From assembly GCF_947242115.1 (NCBI RefSeq), contig NC_074721.1:39996754-40060753 (forward strand): a stretch of 64,000 bases of DNA, in the 5' to 3' direction. Below the pieces are notes generated by a model, which saw nothing but the letters and a program-made list of their open reading frames with translations, was not told the DNA's origin and did no database searches. The position numbers and the translations under genes are program-made. Below, one piece after another: positions 42,047 through 51,785 of this stretch; positions within the stretch are counted from its first letter, which is position 1; every line of letters begins with the position of its first letter. The stretch comes from Biomphalaria glabrata (lineage: Eukaryota; Mollusca; Gastropoda; Planorbidae).

Positions 42047-44791
42047 CTGGGAAGAAGAAATAACAAAAAAACATTACTTTATTAGGCAAGTTATCAATAT
42101 CAATTATATGAAGACCCACCAATAGTGAACGAAATAAAAAAGAACAGACTACGTTGGACAGGTCACCTTGAAAGAATGTCAGACAACAGAGGGGCGAAAA
42201 TCGTATACAGGCAAAAACCAAAGGGCAGGCGACCCAAAGGCAGACCCCGAATGCGATGGATAGATGACGTGGAAGCAGATCTGAAGCAGCTTGGGGTTAG
42301 GGCGTGGAGACGAAAGGCCCAGGAGAGATCTGAATGGAAGGATGTGTTAAAGCAGGCCAGAGCCCTCCATGGGCTGTAGCGCCACTGGGATGGATGGATG
42401 GATGGGAGGAAGAAATAACAAAAAAACATTACTTTATTAGGCAAGTTACTTTTCTAGTTATCAATTAAACCTACTATATACATGCACGAACTGTGGCTAA
42501 CTCTCCCGCTCCAGAATTGGCTTGACCAGTCACTCAAGATTCTGCCCCGTCTCAAGACGAAACCAAAACCAGTGACTCATCTGGGCGCATCCACTGTCTT
42601 CCGAGACAGAAGGAGTCATATATCGATTAAACCTTCTATGAAATTAACATTTAAAAAAGAAAAATCTTTCGACTTTGTACATGTACTCAAACATAAGACA
42701 TATTCATATAAACTAGGATTGTAAGGAAATCTAGCACAGAATCCACATATCTGGAGAACTTTTATTGATGGCCAATTTCCTATATAGGCTCCAACATCTA
42801 AAACAATTAACTTCTATAAGGGACACTTTCTTGTGTCTTGCGGCAACAGTGACAAAATTATCGCCTCTGTTAACTGAGTTTAAAAGAAAAAAAAAGTAAA
42901 GTACCCCTTTCAGACCATGCGGTCTATAGTACAGATGATGTATATGTTTCTGTGTCCCACGGTTAACCAGGATGTCATGTGACCAGCACAACGATTAAAC
43001 GGTTTTTACTTTTCCACAAACTAATGTCAGGTACCCATTAGAACTGGGTGGATGCGCCCTAAGGATCCCGAAACAAAAAAAATCCCACTCTTCACCAGGC
43101 TTCAGAACCCGAGACCACTCATCTACCGCGCCTCTTAAACTGACTTTACCCGTTGGGGATGGGGGGTATGGAAACGATCAGTTTCATATTACACTGGCCA
43201 AAGACCAAATTACATGGCTTTTTATCACGACAGTCCGATGCTCAGACCATAGAGCTAAGTAAAAACATTGAGCTGATTGAACGCGGAGTCTCCGGAGAAG
43301 ATTTAAAGTCTCATTCTTCTCCAAAAGAGGAACCGAGACTTCTGGCTGTCACTGTAAAGCTCTACCTCTCATCCAGCAGCCATTGAGTTTGGATGGAATT
43401 CAAAATGAAATATTAAGTAACAATGTACAATTTTGTTTCCTATCATCTACCGCGTCTCTTAAACTGACTTTACCCGTTGGGGATGGGGGGTATGGAAACG
43501 ATCAGTTTTATATTACACTGGCCAAAGACCAAATTACATTGCATTAACATTCTCTTTTGGTGTATTACTCCTAAATAGAACTAAATAGAACTAAATAGAA
43601 CTAAATCAATGCATTCATAACTAGCTTGCTGTTTATCTGGTGTATAGAATAAGGAAACATTTGAAAAACAAATATTGTGGAAAACCACAAGAAAAAAGGA
43701 AAATATTAGCAATTTATCGGAGACATTTAGTCCGTTAGATACTGCAACGAAATACATAATTGCAAAGAAAAAAATGTAAAAAAAATTAGCTCACTCTGTC
43801 TGGTAAAAAGTGTGTACACGCCATCTCTCCCTCACCCATTGTCGGATCAAGTTGAAACTTTGCACACTTATTCAATGGTATAGACAAGATGTAACATGTA
43901 AAACAATTAACCAATTAGCTAATTAATTACTGGTAATTAATAATTTCTTTCATATCAAAAAGGAAAATTAATCTTTTGGTATTCACATATCCTCTAAATA
44001 TGTAGGGTTTCGTCCCCTAGATAATTTTGTACACACTAATTCTCCCACACCCAATCTCAAACCATGTTGAAACATTAATCAAACAATTATTTCTCATGTT
44101 TATGTTTCTAATGTTATCACAGCGCCTTGAGCCTACATTTTGTTTGTTAACAGCGCTTTATAAATAAAATTATTATTATTATTATTATTATTATTTATTG
44201 TACATAAGGAAACATGAATGAATAAAAAAATTAACCAATTATTCATTTAATTATTTTGGTCGATACCGAAAAAGGGAAGTAACTTTTACAGTACTGAGAT
44301 ATATAGTTGTAAGTGCGGAGTTATTTCCCTTACATAATCTTTATTTTGTTTTAAATATGTTGCTTGTTTTTAACTTGTTAAAGTATCGCGTAAATTACTT
44401 CAACATAAACTGTGCTATAACACAAACATTGTTACCTGTCCATGGAAATGGCTATCAGTATAATGGAACTACTTCCGTTAAATATATAGGTCAAGTAGCG
44501 CGTGGCCTTGCACCAGGTGGCTGACGGGAAGGAAGTGAAGTGGATCAAGATGACCAGCTCCGCAGGCATGGTGATCAAGCAGTTGCCGATGTCCAGCGCG
44601 GCCAGGGCGAAGATGAAGAGCCGGGTGACGCTCTTGCGATACTGCCTCCTGTAGACCACCAGCACCAGGATGTTGCCCACGGTGCCCACCGTCATCATCA
44701 ACACGGTGTACGCCACTGCAGGCCATAGCGCCCGACTGAGGTAGTAGCTGTTGACGTCAGAGTTGCTGGTGGTGTTTCCTGACAGCGCCAT
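40087..44791 (-). CDS. Class A (rhodopsin-like) GPCR with very long third intracellular loop
   Basis: Two coding exons (44791-44436 and 42046-40087) join inside the DRY codon to give 2316 nt, 771 aa. Seven membrane segments are visible: TM1 about 21-47 with G39-N40, TM2 57-83 with LAALD (D67), TM3 96-118 ending in D118-R119-Y120, TM4 138-159, TM5 216-239, TM6 691-714 and TM7 730-753 with N747-P-I-I-Y751. Cys94 and Cys204 can form the usual extracellular bridge. There is an N-glycosylation site (NTT) near residue 6. The loop between TM5 and TM6 is about 450 residues, Ser/Thr- and basic-rich. TM6 has SFLP where CWxP is common, so the toggle Trp is replaced by Phe. A CC pair near the C-terminus may be palmitoylated. 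It should be a plasma-membrane receptor coupled to a G protein. The ligand cannot be read from the sequence; a peptide receptor is a guess. A 5' UTR exon probably exists, since TTTCTTAG precedes the ATG by 10 nt. Confidence 0.9.
42054..42448 (+). mobile_element. RTE-like LINE insertion with 40-bp target duplication at the GPCR splice acceptor
   Basis: The element (42094-42408) encodes YEDPPIVNEIKKNRLRWTGH, then RPKGRPRMRWIDDVEADLKQ, then ERSEWKDVLKQARALHGL, a stop and a TGGATGGATGG tail. Identical 40-bp direct repeats flank it at 42054-42093 and 42409-42448. It is a heavily 5'-truncated copy, on the strand opposite the host gene. The exon-side duplicate contains the polypyrimidine tract of the acceptor. 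Confidence 0.93.
42893..43137 (-). mobile_element. SINE-A in GPCR intron
   Basis: TACCCCTTTCAGACCATGCG at its 3' end, GACCAGCACAACG, GGTACCCATTAGAACTGGG, and the head ending ACTCATCTACCGCGCCTC. Confidence 0.8.
43121..43542. repeat. Spaced direct duplication of about 98 bp
   Basis: 43121-43218 and 43445-43542 are near-identical (ATCTACCGCG.CTCTTAAACT, GACTTTACCCGTTGGGGATG, CACTGGCCAAAGACCAAATT). The repeat begins inside the SINE-A head, so the duplication is younger than that insertion. Confidence 0.85.
43786..44110 (+). repeat. Dispersed repeat (TCACTCTGTCTGG type) in GPCR intron
   Basis: TAGCTCACTCTGTCTGG, AAGTGTGTACACGCCATCTC and TTGTCGGATCAAGTTGAAAC, with a partial second copy at 44020-44095. 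Confidence 0.75.
44120..44200 (+). mobile_element. SINE/LINE 3' end with (ATT)n tail
   Basis: ACAGCGCCTTGAGCC and AGCGCTTTATAAATAAAATT followed by about ten ATT units. Only the 3' end is present and the family is not assigned. Confidence 0.55.
44436..44791 (-). CDS. GPCR exon 1 (N-terminus to TM3)
   Basis: ATG at 44791-44789. Encodes MALSGNTTSN, TM1 to TM3 and ends ISMDR with donor GTAACA at 44435. This exon is much GC-richer than the surrounding introns, as expected for constrained coding sequence. The start is the first Met before TM1, and the short 20-residue N-terminus carries one NTT glycosylation site. Confidence 0.92.
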
Positions 44792-44856
44792 CTACAACAA
44801 CCTAAGAAAGCGTTTCATACGGAGATGGTTAGTTAAAGTTAACACAGAACAGCAAT

Positions 44857-45050
44857 CAGAGGCATAGCTAGGGTAAGGGGAGGAAGGGGAGAATTCGACC
44901 ACCTCCCCGGGCCCCCACTTGAGGGGCGCCCCTGAATTAGTGTTTTTTACATTAAAAATTAAATATTACGCGAAATACAGGGCCCCACAAAGAGGTCAAG
45001 CCCCCCCCCCAGGGCCCCTAAATGATGTCGAATTCCTAGCTAAGCCACCG
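44857..45050. mobile_element. hAT-G MITE upstream of the GPCR
   Basis: Ends CAGAGGCATAGCTAGGG and CCTAGCTAAGCCACCG. Perfect 8-bp target duplication ACAGCAAT (44849-44856 and 45051-45058). The insertion begins 66 bp upstream of the GPCR start codon, possibly within its leader or proximal intron. Confidence 0.9.
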
Positions 45051-45059
45051 ACAGCAATC

Positions 45060-45740
45060 CAAAGAAGAAATCTTTAATTAGCCAGCTAAAGGCTAAAATT
45101 ATCAGTAAAGTCAAGGAAGTAAGAAAATAGAGCAGTGAGATTGATAACTAACGAATATTCCACTTTGATTAGAGTAGCAACACTAAATTATTTCTGGCGA
45201 CCCTGACTCCACCCAGCTCCACCTGACATTAGTTCGGGAAAAGTAAAGGCCGTTGGTCGTTGTGCTGGTCACATGATACAATTGTTAACAGTAGGCCACA
45301 GAAACAGATGACCTTTACATCATCTGCCCTACAGACCATAAGGTCTGATAGGGGAACTTAACTGTACTTTTTCTAGTAAAATCACTGAACTTAGAAACAC
45401 TTTAGGACAGAAGAATAAAAAGTAAAGTAACTATACTACATAAAACACTGAACCATAACTTACAAATCGAAATACAAAAACTATTGAAATAGTCAGAAAG
45501 ACACAAAGATAGAGGCACATTGCTTATTCCATACGCTAGAACAAATTCGTACAAGTGCTCCTTCTTCCCTAGTGCCATTAGAGAATAGAATGGGTTGTCT
45601 GAATCAGCCAGTGAAGGACTTGGCGGATTTTAAGTCATTGATTAACATGCATGACTAGATTGACACATGAAATGCCTAGGACGTAATAATATTCGTCTTT
45701 GAAGTAACGTCTATAATATATAAGATAAGATGAGTCAGCG
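45060..45740 (+). mobile_element. LINE-J fragment interrupted by SINE-A
   Basis: Left part AATAGAGCAGTGAGATTGAT to TTAGAGTAGCAACAC, right part AATCACTGAACTTAGAAACAC to GAAGTAACGTCTATAATATA with AAGATAAGATG. The coding segments are decayed. Confidence 0.8.
45183..45365 (+). mobile_element. SINE-A 3' part nested in LINE-J
   Basis: CACCTGACATTAGTTCGGG, GGTCGTTGTGCTGGTCACAT, CATCTGCCCTACAGACC and AAGGTCTGATAGGGG. The head is missing. Confidence 0.75.
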
Positions 45741-45984
45741 TGCTTATCCTTCTTCTCTTTGTTTATCTTTCTTCTTATCTTCTTATCTTATTAATATTTA
45801 GAACTCTTTATACAATAAAATGTGGTAAGAAAAAGAAAAGAAGACAAAGCGACGCTGTAAAGTGTTGGGGCTACATAATGGAACCTAAAGAAAAACGTTG
45901 AAAAAAAAATATTTAATTAACTAATTAAGTAACGTCTTTAATTTACAAGATAAGATAATATAATCATATATTAAAGTTTACAAA

Positions 45985-46398
45985 CTAACGCGGTTAACGA
46001 GGGCGTCGTGTGACCAGCACAACGCCCAACTGCCTCTACTTTCCATACCTAAAGTCAGATATTATGGTTATTATTATTATTATTATAGCTTTTATATAGC
46101 GCTACTTTCATGCTTATAGCATGCTCAGAGCGCTTTTGGTCCAATCTCATTTGTGGACCGGGGGGGGGGGGGGGAGGGGGTATCTAGGAGTTGGTTTTCC
46201 GTGCTGCCTTTAGGCGCTCAGTAAACACAACTCTGCCCGAGTCGGGTGTAGAACCTCGAGCCCCCTTCTAGGTAGCCAAGCCAAGTTCAAGCGCACTTGG
46301 CCTCTCGACCACGCTTCCCTTATCCATTCAATGACATTCAAACCCGAGACTATTGGTTCGGAAGCCTAGTGCTTTACCACTCAGCCACTTAGCACAGG
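45985..46398 (-). mobile_element. SINE-A interrupted by SINE-C
   Basis: GTGTGACCAGCACAACGCCC to AAAGTCAGATATTATGG at the left, and CATTCAAACCCGAGACTATT to CAGCCACTTAGC at the right. SINE-C fills 46066-46325. Confidence 0.75.
46066..46325 (-). mobile_element. SINE-C, full-length, nested in SINE-A
   Basis: ATTATTATTATTAT tail, TATATAGCGCTACTTTCATG, AGCATGCTCAGAGCGC, G homopolymer, GCCTTTAGGCGCTCAGTAAA, and head CACTTGGCCTCTCGACCAC. Confidence 0.88.
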
Positions 46399-46439
46399 TG
46401 ACCTTTACATCACCTGCCACTTGCCACATTCCACGTTCC

Positions 46440-46650
46440 ATATGCTAGGACAAATTTGTACAAATACTCCTTCTTCCCTAGTGCTATTAAAGCATGGAAT
46501 GGGTTGTCTGAACTAGTCAGGAAAACCAGTGACTTGGCAGAATTTAAGTCATTGGTTAATATTTTTATATGCATGACTAAATGCATGACGTGTATGACTT
46601 AATCATCTTTTTTTTTTTGAAGTAACGTCTGTATCATATAAGATAAGATG
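46440..46650 (+). mobile_element. LINE-J 3' fragment with GATAA tail
   Basis: ATATGCTAGGACAAATTTGT, TTCCCTAGTGCTATTAAAGC, AATGGGTTGTCTGAACTAG, then GAAGTAACGTCTGTATC and ATAAGATAAGATG. Confidence 0.88.
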
Positions 46651-46659
46651 TGGCTATCA

Positions 46660-46855
46660 TTCCTTGTTCCTTGTGCTCGGACAACTTCTTCCCTAGCGCT
46701 ATTAGAGCAAGAAATGGGCTGAGCCAGCCAGGAAAACCAATGACTTGGCAGAATATTAAGTCATTGGTTAACACGCATGACTATATTGACTTGGACTTAA
46801 TTATCATCTTTTTTTTATTTTTGAAGTAAGATAAGATAAGATTAGATAAGATAAC
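46660..46855 (+). mobile_element. LINE-J 3' fragment with GATAA tail
   Basis: CCCTAGCGCTATTAGAGC, AACCAATGACTTGGCAGAA and the tail AGATAAGATAAGATTAGAT. It sits immediately after the previous copy, giving a tandem pair of independent-looking insertions. Confidence 0.85.
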
Positions 46856-47306
46856 CTGGACTATGCTCGAGTCAAATTTTAAGCGTAATACTTCGCGTGT
46901 ATATTATCTTACTATCTTATCATATCTTATTGTTGTGATATTGTTGTGATATTGTTGTGATATTCACTCAGTTGATATTTATGATATCAATCCTATTGTA
47001 AACTTGTAAGCCACAAAACTGGAAGAGTGAATTTCGTGTTAGAAACAGATTCAACCCGTGTTAGATTCAAGAGCCACTACACAGGGTATCAAGTGGCCCA
47101 CGAGTGTTTTGATGTTTGAGGCCGCGGCTTTCCTTTGGGTATCAGCAGGATGCCCGCTCCTCAAAGTGGCATAGTATGTTAATATATGTTTATGAAGAGA
47201 AAGCTGTTTGGATAGCATACTAGTTGTTCAACCCGTCGTGTTGATGGTGTGTTAAATTTTAGGGCACATCTGAAAGATTTTTAACAAGTCAAAGCACTTG
47301 TCCCAG

Positions 47307-48060
47307 GGTGGACTGGCTATATGGGCATTCGGGCAAATGCCGGTACACAAATGGGCCGGTAGGGTTACAATAGCCTTATTGTCTTCTTTTTTTTTTTTTG
47401 AAGTCACGTCTGTATTTTATAAGATAAGGGCGGCATGGACCCCACTACCGTGGGGTATTAAATTGTTAAAGGTTTCATAGTAGTCTCTAACAAATGAGGA
47501 CCTCTGAGCCACGTATTAAAAAAAAAAAACTTATGCAGACTCTACTAGGGCCAACTAATTTAATCATACAAGAAACATCTAACACTTTTTTCTGAAATAA
47601 TATAATAGCCTACATCCGTAGACAGTGCTACTAGATCTAGTAGGCCTCATCCTTTTAGGGCCCACATACTTAAGGATTAAAAAGCAACATAAGGCCTTTA
47701 ATCCTTATAAGGATATAGTGTTCACTATATATATATATATATTAACAAATGTATAACACTAGGCTAGTGAAAGTGACCAAAGCGTTATATGTACAATTCA
47801 CAAGTACGGGCATTTATATACCATCCGGCCCATAAATTGTATGTTTGGCCTATATAATGGACATCCTCTAGGTCTACCTGTCCTCAAAATCATCATGATA
47901 AGTTTGGTAATTTATCGATAGCTCTACACGTGCATACAGTGAACACTCTATCCTTATAAGGATTAATGGCCTTATGTTGCTTTTTAATCCTTAAGTATGT
48001 GGGCCCTAAAAGGATGAGGCCTACTAGATCTAGTAGCAGTGTAGCACTATATTGTTTGTG
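47307..48060. mobile_element. hAT-P MITE, rearranged copy with large inverted duplication
   Basis: Left end AGGGTGGACTGGCTATATGG. The interior follows the 37540 copy up to about 47730, including the LINE-J-like tail at 47395-47430. The 3' part then runs in reverse orientation (GGCCCATAAATTGTATG, CTACCTGTCCTCAAAATC), so arms 47627-47726 and 47938-48037 are inverted and nearly identical. The normal right end is missing. Confidence 0.8.
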
Positions 48061-48560
48061 AGGAAAGGTCATTAGAGTTTTGAAAAAAAAATAATTGCAC
48101 CAACCAGATGGATCTTGTGAATAAACAATAGAAAATATAATAACTAAACTCTCTTGGCCCGAGTTTTCTTCTAAATTTGGCAATGATATAGGACATTTTC
48201 GATTTCACGTTTCTCATATTATAATAGGCCTACTTTTATTTTTTTTTTTTAAACAACTTTTTTTTTATGTTGCAGACTACAACTTTATATAGCATTGGAC
48301 AGTATAATTTTATTTTTTTTTTGGTGAAAGTTTGGGTTAATTTCAGTGTTATATTTTGTGATGATTGAGATATATTTTGGTTAATTTTCGGGTTACTTCT
48401 GGAGTAGGGTTATATTTAGGCTAGGATTAGTTTTTGTGCTGGATGCTTCGGAGGGTGTAGGCTAAACCATTAAAAGTCGTTCATCTGAAACTGATGATAA
48501 GTTCTGATTTTCTTTTTTTTAAGAGTAATTTATTTATTTATTGTTTATCTCTGAAAATGG
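48061..48560. other. AT-rich intergenic sequence, nothing recognised
   Basis: Several poly-T tracts (48239, 48260, 48312). Confidence 0.4.
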
Positions 48561-48805
48561 GATCGTGGTGGCCAAGTGGTAATGAGGCTTCCGAAACGAT
48601 GGTTCTCAAGTTCTAATCCCGTTGAAGGCTAGGATTTGAACCTCACTTCTAGGTCCACCCATCTCTAATGGGTACTTAACATACGTTAGGGACATAAAGA
48701 CGGTTGTGCTGGCCACGTGACACCCTCGTTAACCGTCAGCAATAGAAACAGTTCACTTTACATCATCCGCACCATAGATAGCAAGGTTTGAAAGTGGTAA
48801 CTATA
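48561..48805 (+). mobile_element. SINE-A, diverged full-length
   Basis: TCGTGGTGGCCAAGTGGTAA head, GGGTACTTAACATACGTTAG, GGTTGTGCTGGCCACGTGAC and AAGGTTTGAAAG tail. Confidence 0.75.
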
Positions 48806-48955
48806 TCTTTGCATAATTTGTAATTAATGCCGCGTGAAAAGTCTAGATTGTAGTGGAGACTAACCAGCGATTTATAACTCTATTAATGTCAGTAGCATTA
48901 TTTATGAACTAACACTAAATACGAACGTTGAGCTAGTACGTTCATATTGTAAAAC

Positions 48956-49012
48956 AAGGTTACAAAGACTGTTTGTGTGGAAACACAAACTCAAAATCGC
49001 CCCCCCCCCCGA
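48956..49012. repeat. Short hairpin repeat (GTTTGTGTGGAAACACAAAC)
   Basis: GGTTACAAAGACTGTTTGTG and the inverted CACAAACTC, followed by a C run. Related to the larger hairpin at 54377-54481. Confidence 0.6.
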
Positions 49013-49059
49013 AGTGGTCCGATCAGGTAGTTAAAGAGGCAGGTTTCAATATTTTCAGT

Positions 49060-50340
49060 AAGAATATCAGAAACTATAACTATACTAATTCGGATTAATA
49101 ACGCTAGGTTTGCCTTTTCAACTCTTCAAACTATCTGGCGCTCTAAGGCATTATCTCTACACAACAAGATACGAATCTATGATACAAACGTTAAGTCTGT
49201 CTTTCTATACAGTTCTGAAACTTGGAGAGTCACTAAAACAACGGTACGTGACGTTTTGGCGCCGCCGTTTTGGCGACGCCGTTTTGGCCCCGCCGTTTTG
49301 GCGACGGGACGTTTTGGCGCGAGCCGTTTTGGCGACGGGACGTTTTGGCGCGAGATATCATTTGACGATAATTTAATAAGCACGTAGCTTTTTTTTAATG
49401 AAGCCTTGAATTCCAGCGACTTAGGCAAATAACCATGGTGTATATGTATACTTAACTTAAAGTATTTTGAGAAACATGGTACATGTATTATATTTTTACT
49501 TATTATTAGCAAGTGTTTGGTATGTATAGCTGGAGATACCATACAGTCATTAAATAAACCAATGTTAATGTAAACAAATAATTGCATCAATTTTTAGTCT
49601 ATCATCGTTTCATTTTGTTTTTAATTTTAAAGTAATATCTTAAAAAACTTTTTTCAAAATAAAAGTGTGCCTCTTAATAAACACACATACACAAGCCAAA
49701 ATGTTTATTAAAGAAAATGATGTGAAAATCAAACACACATTTACATTTAGTTCGTGAAAAATATGTCTTAACACAAACACTCATGCAAAACATAGATATG
49801 AATAATTATTTTAAAAGAAATAATACAATAAACGTACATAATGTATTTCGCGCCAAAACGTCCCGTCGCCAAAACGGCTCGCGCCAAAACGTCCTTCGCG
49901 CCAAAACGGCGTCGCCAAAACGGCGGCGCCAAAACGTCCTGCTTCGCTAAAACAAATATGGAAACGCTCCAGACCTTTGTTAACAGATGCCTACGCCGGA
50001 TATTAGGAGTTATGTGGCCAGAAAAGATAACTACTATCGATTTGTTGGAGAGAACTAGACAAAAGCCCATAGCCCAAGACATCACAAAACGAAAATGGAG
50101 CTGGATAGGACACACCCTGCGAAAACCAGCTACCAATGTTGCAAGGCAGGCACTTGACTGGAACCCACAAGGAAAGAGGAAAGTGGGCAGACCCAAGCAA
50201 ACCTGGAAGAGGTCAGTCATCAGTGAAGCTGAGGGTACTGGAATGACATGGAAGTAGATGAAGAAAGCTGCTCAGAACCGAGTTCGGTGGAGAGGTGTGG
50301 TTGCGGCCCTATGCTCCCCTGGGAGTGCACAGGATTAAGT
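49060..50340 (+). mobile_element. RTE-like LINE, 3' third, interrupted by a fold-back element
   Basis: Before the insert, decayed sequence encodes ALSLHNKIRIYDTNVKSVFL and YSSETWRVTKT. After it, an open frame gives NMETLQTFVNRCLRRILGVM, ITKRKWSWIGHTLRKPATN, WNPQGKRKVGRPKQTWKRSV, and in a shifted frame MKKAAQNRVRWRGVVAALCS to a stop near 50334. The LINE continues across the insert at the duplicated CTAAAACAA. Confidence 0.85.
49242..49946. mobile_element. Fold-back element with repeat-built terminal inverted repeats and 9-bp target duplication
   Basis: The left terminus (49242-49356) and right terminus (49846-49946) are inverted copies of about 100 bp, each composed of short units such as CCGTTTTGGCGACG and GACGTTTTGGCGCGAG. 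The interior of about 490 bp is AT-rich and non-coding. Direct repeats CTAAAACAA flank it (49233-49241 and 49947-49955). The 9-bp duplication fits Mutator-like elements, and the tandem-unit termini resemble fold-back elements (family knowledge). No transposase is present, so it is non-autonomous. Confidence 0.9.
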
Positions 50341-50554
50341 CAAGTCATAAGTTTCAAACTATCAACAACTACAACCCTATCTCCGTCGATACAAAATGAA
50401 GAGACGTGCTCGTGTCGAAAGTGTTCTATCGATAGTTCGACTAACGACTCGATACCACAGGATACTGAGATTTATTAATGTTATTATTATTACATTGTTA
50501 ATATTCATATTTACTCAATGAACTGATAGTTATAAAGATATAGTTAAATCCTAA

Positions 50555-50770
50555 GTGTCACTTACAAAGACTGCATCACGAATGAAGAGATTAGAAACAG
50601 GATTAATACAGCAATTGGACCCCACGATGACCTGCTAACCACTCTCAAAAAACGTGAACTCAAACTCTAGGGTCACATGACAAGGTCCTCAGTGACCTTC
50701 CTTTAGGGAACAGTACAAGAAAAAAGAAGAGGAAGAGTTAAAAAGAGGCTGTTGAAGCAACTCAAGAGTC
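50555..50770 (+). mobile_element. RTE-like LINE fragment
   Basis: Encodes YKDCITNEEIRNRINTAIGP, HDDLLTTLKKRELKL and, after stops, EKRRGRVKKRL. Same family as 30035-30745. Confidence 0.75.
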
Positions 50771-51785
50771 AAGTCCCATTGCCTACACTGTATAAATAAA
50801 TGGCACATTGCCTACAATATATATATAATACATGTCACATTAGCTATAGTGTTAACATAAATGTATTTTTACCTACGGCGTATAAATAAATGTCACATTT
50901 CGTACAGTGTATAAATTAAGGTCACAGTGCCAAGAATTTATAAATAAACGTCACGTTGCCTACAATATATAAATAATAAAGGTCACATTGCCTGCAATAA
51001 AGGTCACATTGCCTACACTGTATATTAAAGGTCCCATTGCCTACAATGTATAAATAAAAGTCACATTGCCTACAATGTATAAGTAAAAGTCACATTGCCT
51101 ACAATGTATAAATTAAAGTCACATTGCCTACAATGTATAAGTAAAGGTTCCATTGCCTACAATGTATAAATAAAGGTTCCATTGCCTACAATGTATAAGT
51201 AAAAGTCACATTGCCTTCAATGTATAAGTAAAAGTCACATTGCCTACAATGTATAAATTAAAGTCACATTGCCTACAATGTATAAATAAAGTTTCCATTG
51301 CCTACAATGTATAAATAAAGGTTCCATTGCCTACAATGTATCAATAAAGGTCACATTGCCTTCAATGTATAAATAAAGGTCACATTGCCTACAATGTATA
51401 AATGAAAGTCACATTGCCTGCAATGTATAAATAAAGGTCACATTTCCTGCAATGAATAAATCAAGGTCACATTGCCTACAATGTATAAATAAAGGTCCCA
51501 TTGCCTGCAATGAATAAAGAAAGGTCCCATTGTCTGCAATGTATAAATAAAGGTCACATTGCCTGCAATGTATAAATAAAGGTCACATTGCCTGTAATGT
51601 ATAAATAAAGGTCACATTGCCTACAACGTATAAATAAAGGTCACATTGCCTGCAATGTATAAATAAAGGTCACATTGCCTTCAATGTATAAATAAAATCA
51701 CATTGCCTACAACGTATATATAAAGGTCACATTGCCTACAATGTATAAATAAAGGTTCCATTGCCTACAATGTATAAAGACAGAC
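50770..51785. repeat. 29-bp minisatellite, about 34 units
   Basis: Unit GGTCACATTGCCTACAATGT plus ATAAATAAA. Units vary (ACATT/CCATT, CTACA/CTGCA/CTTCA, a few 26-28-bp units). Earlier units (50770-51000) are irregular and the later part is homogeneous. Confidence 0.95.
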
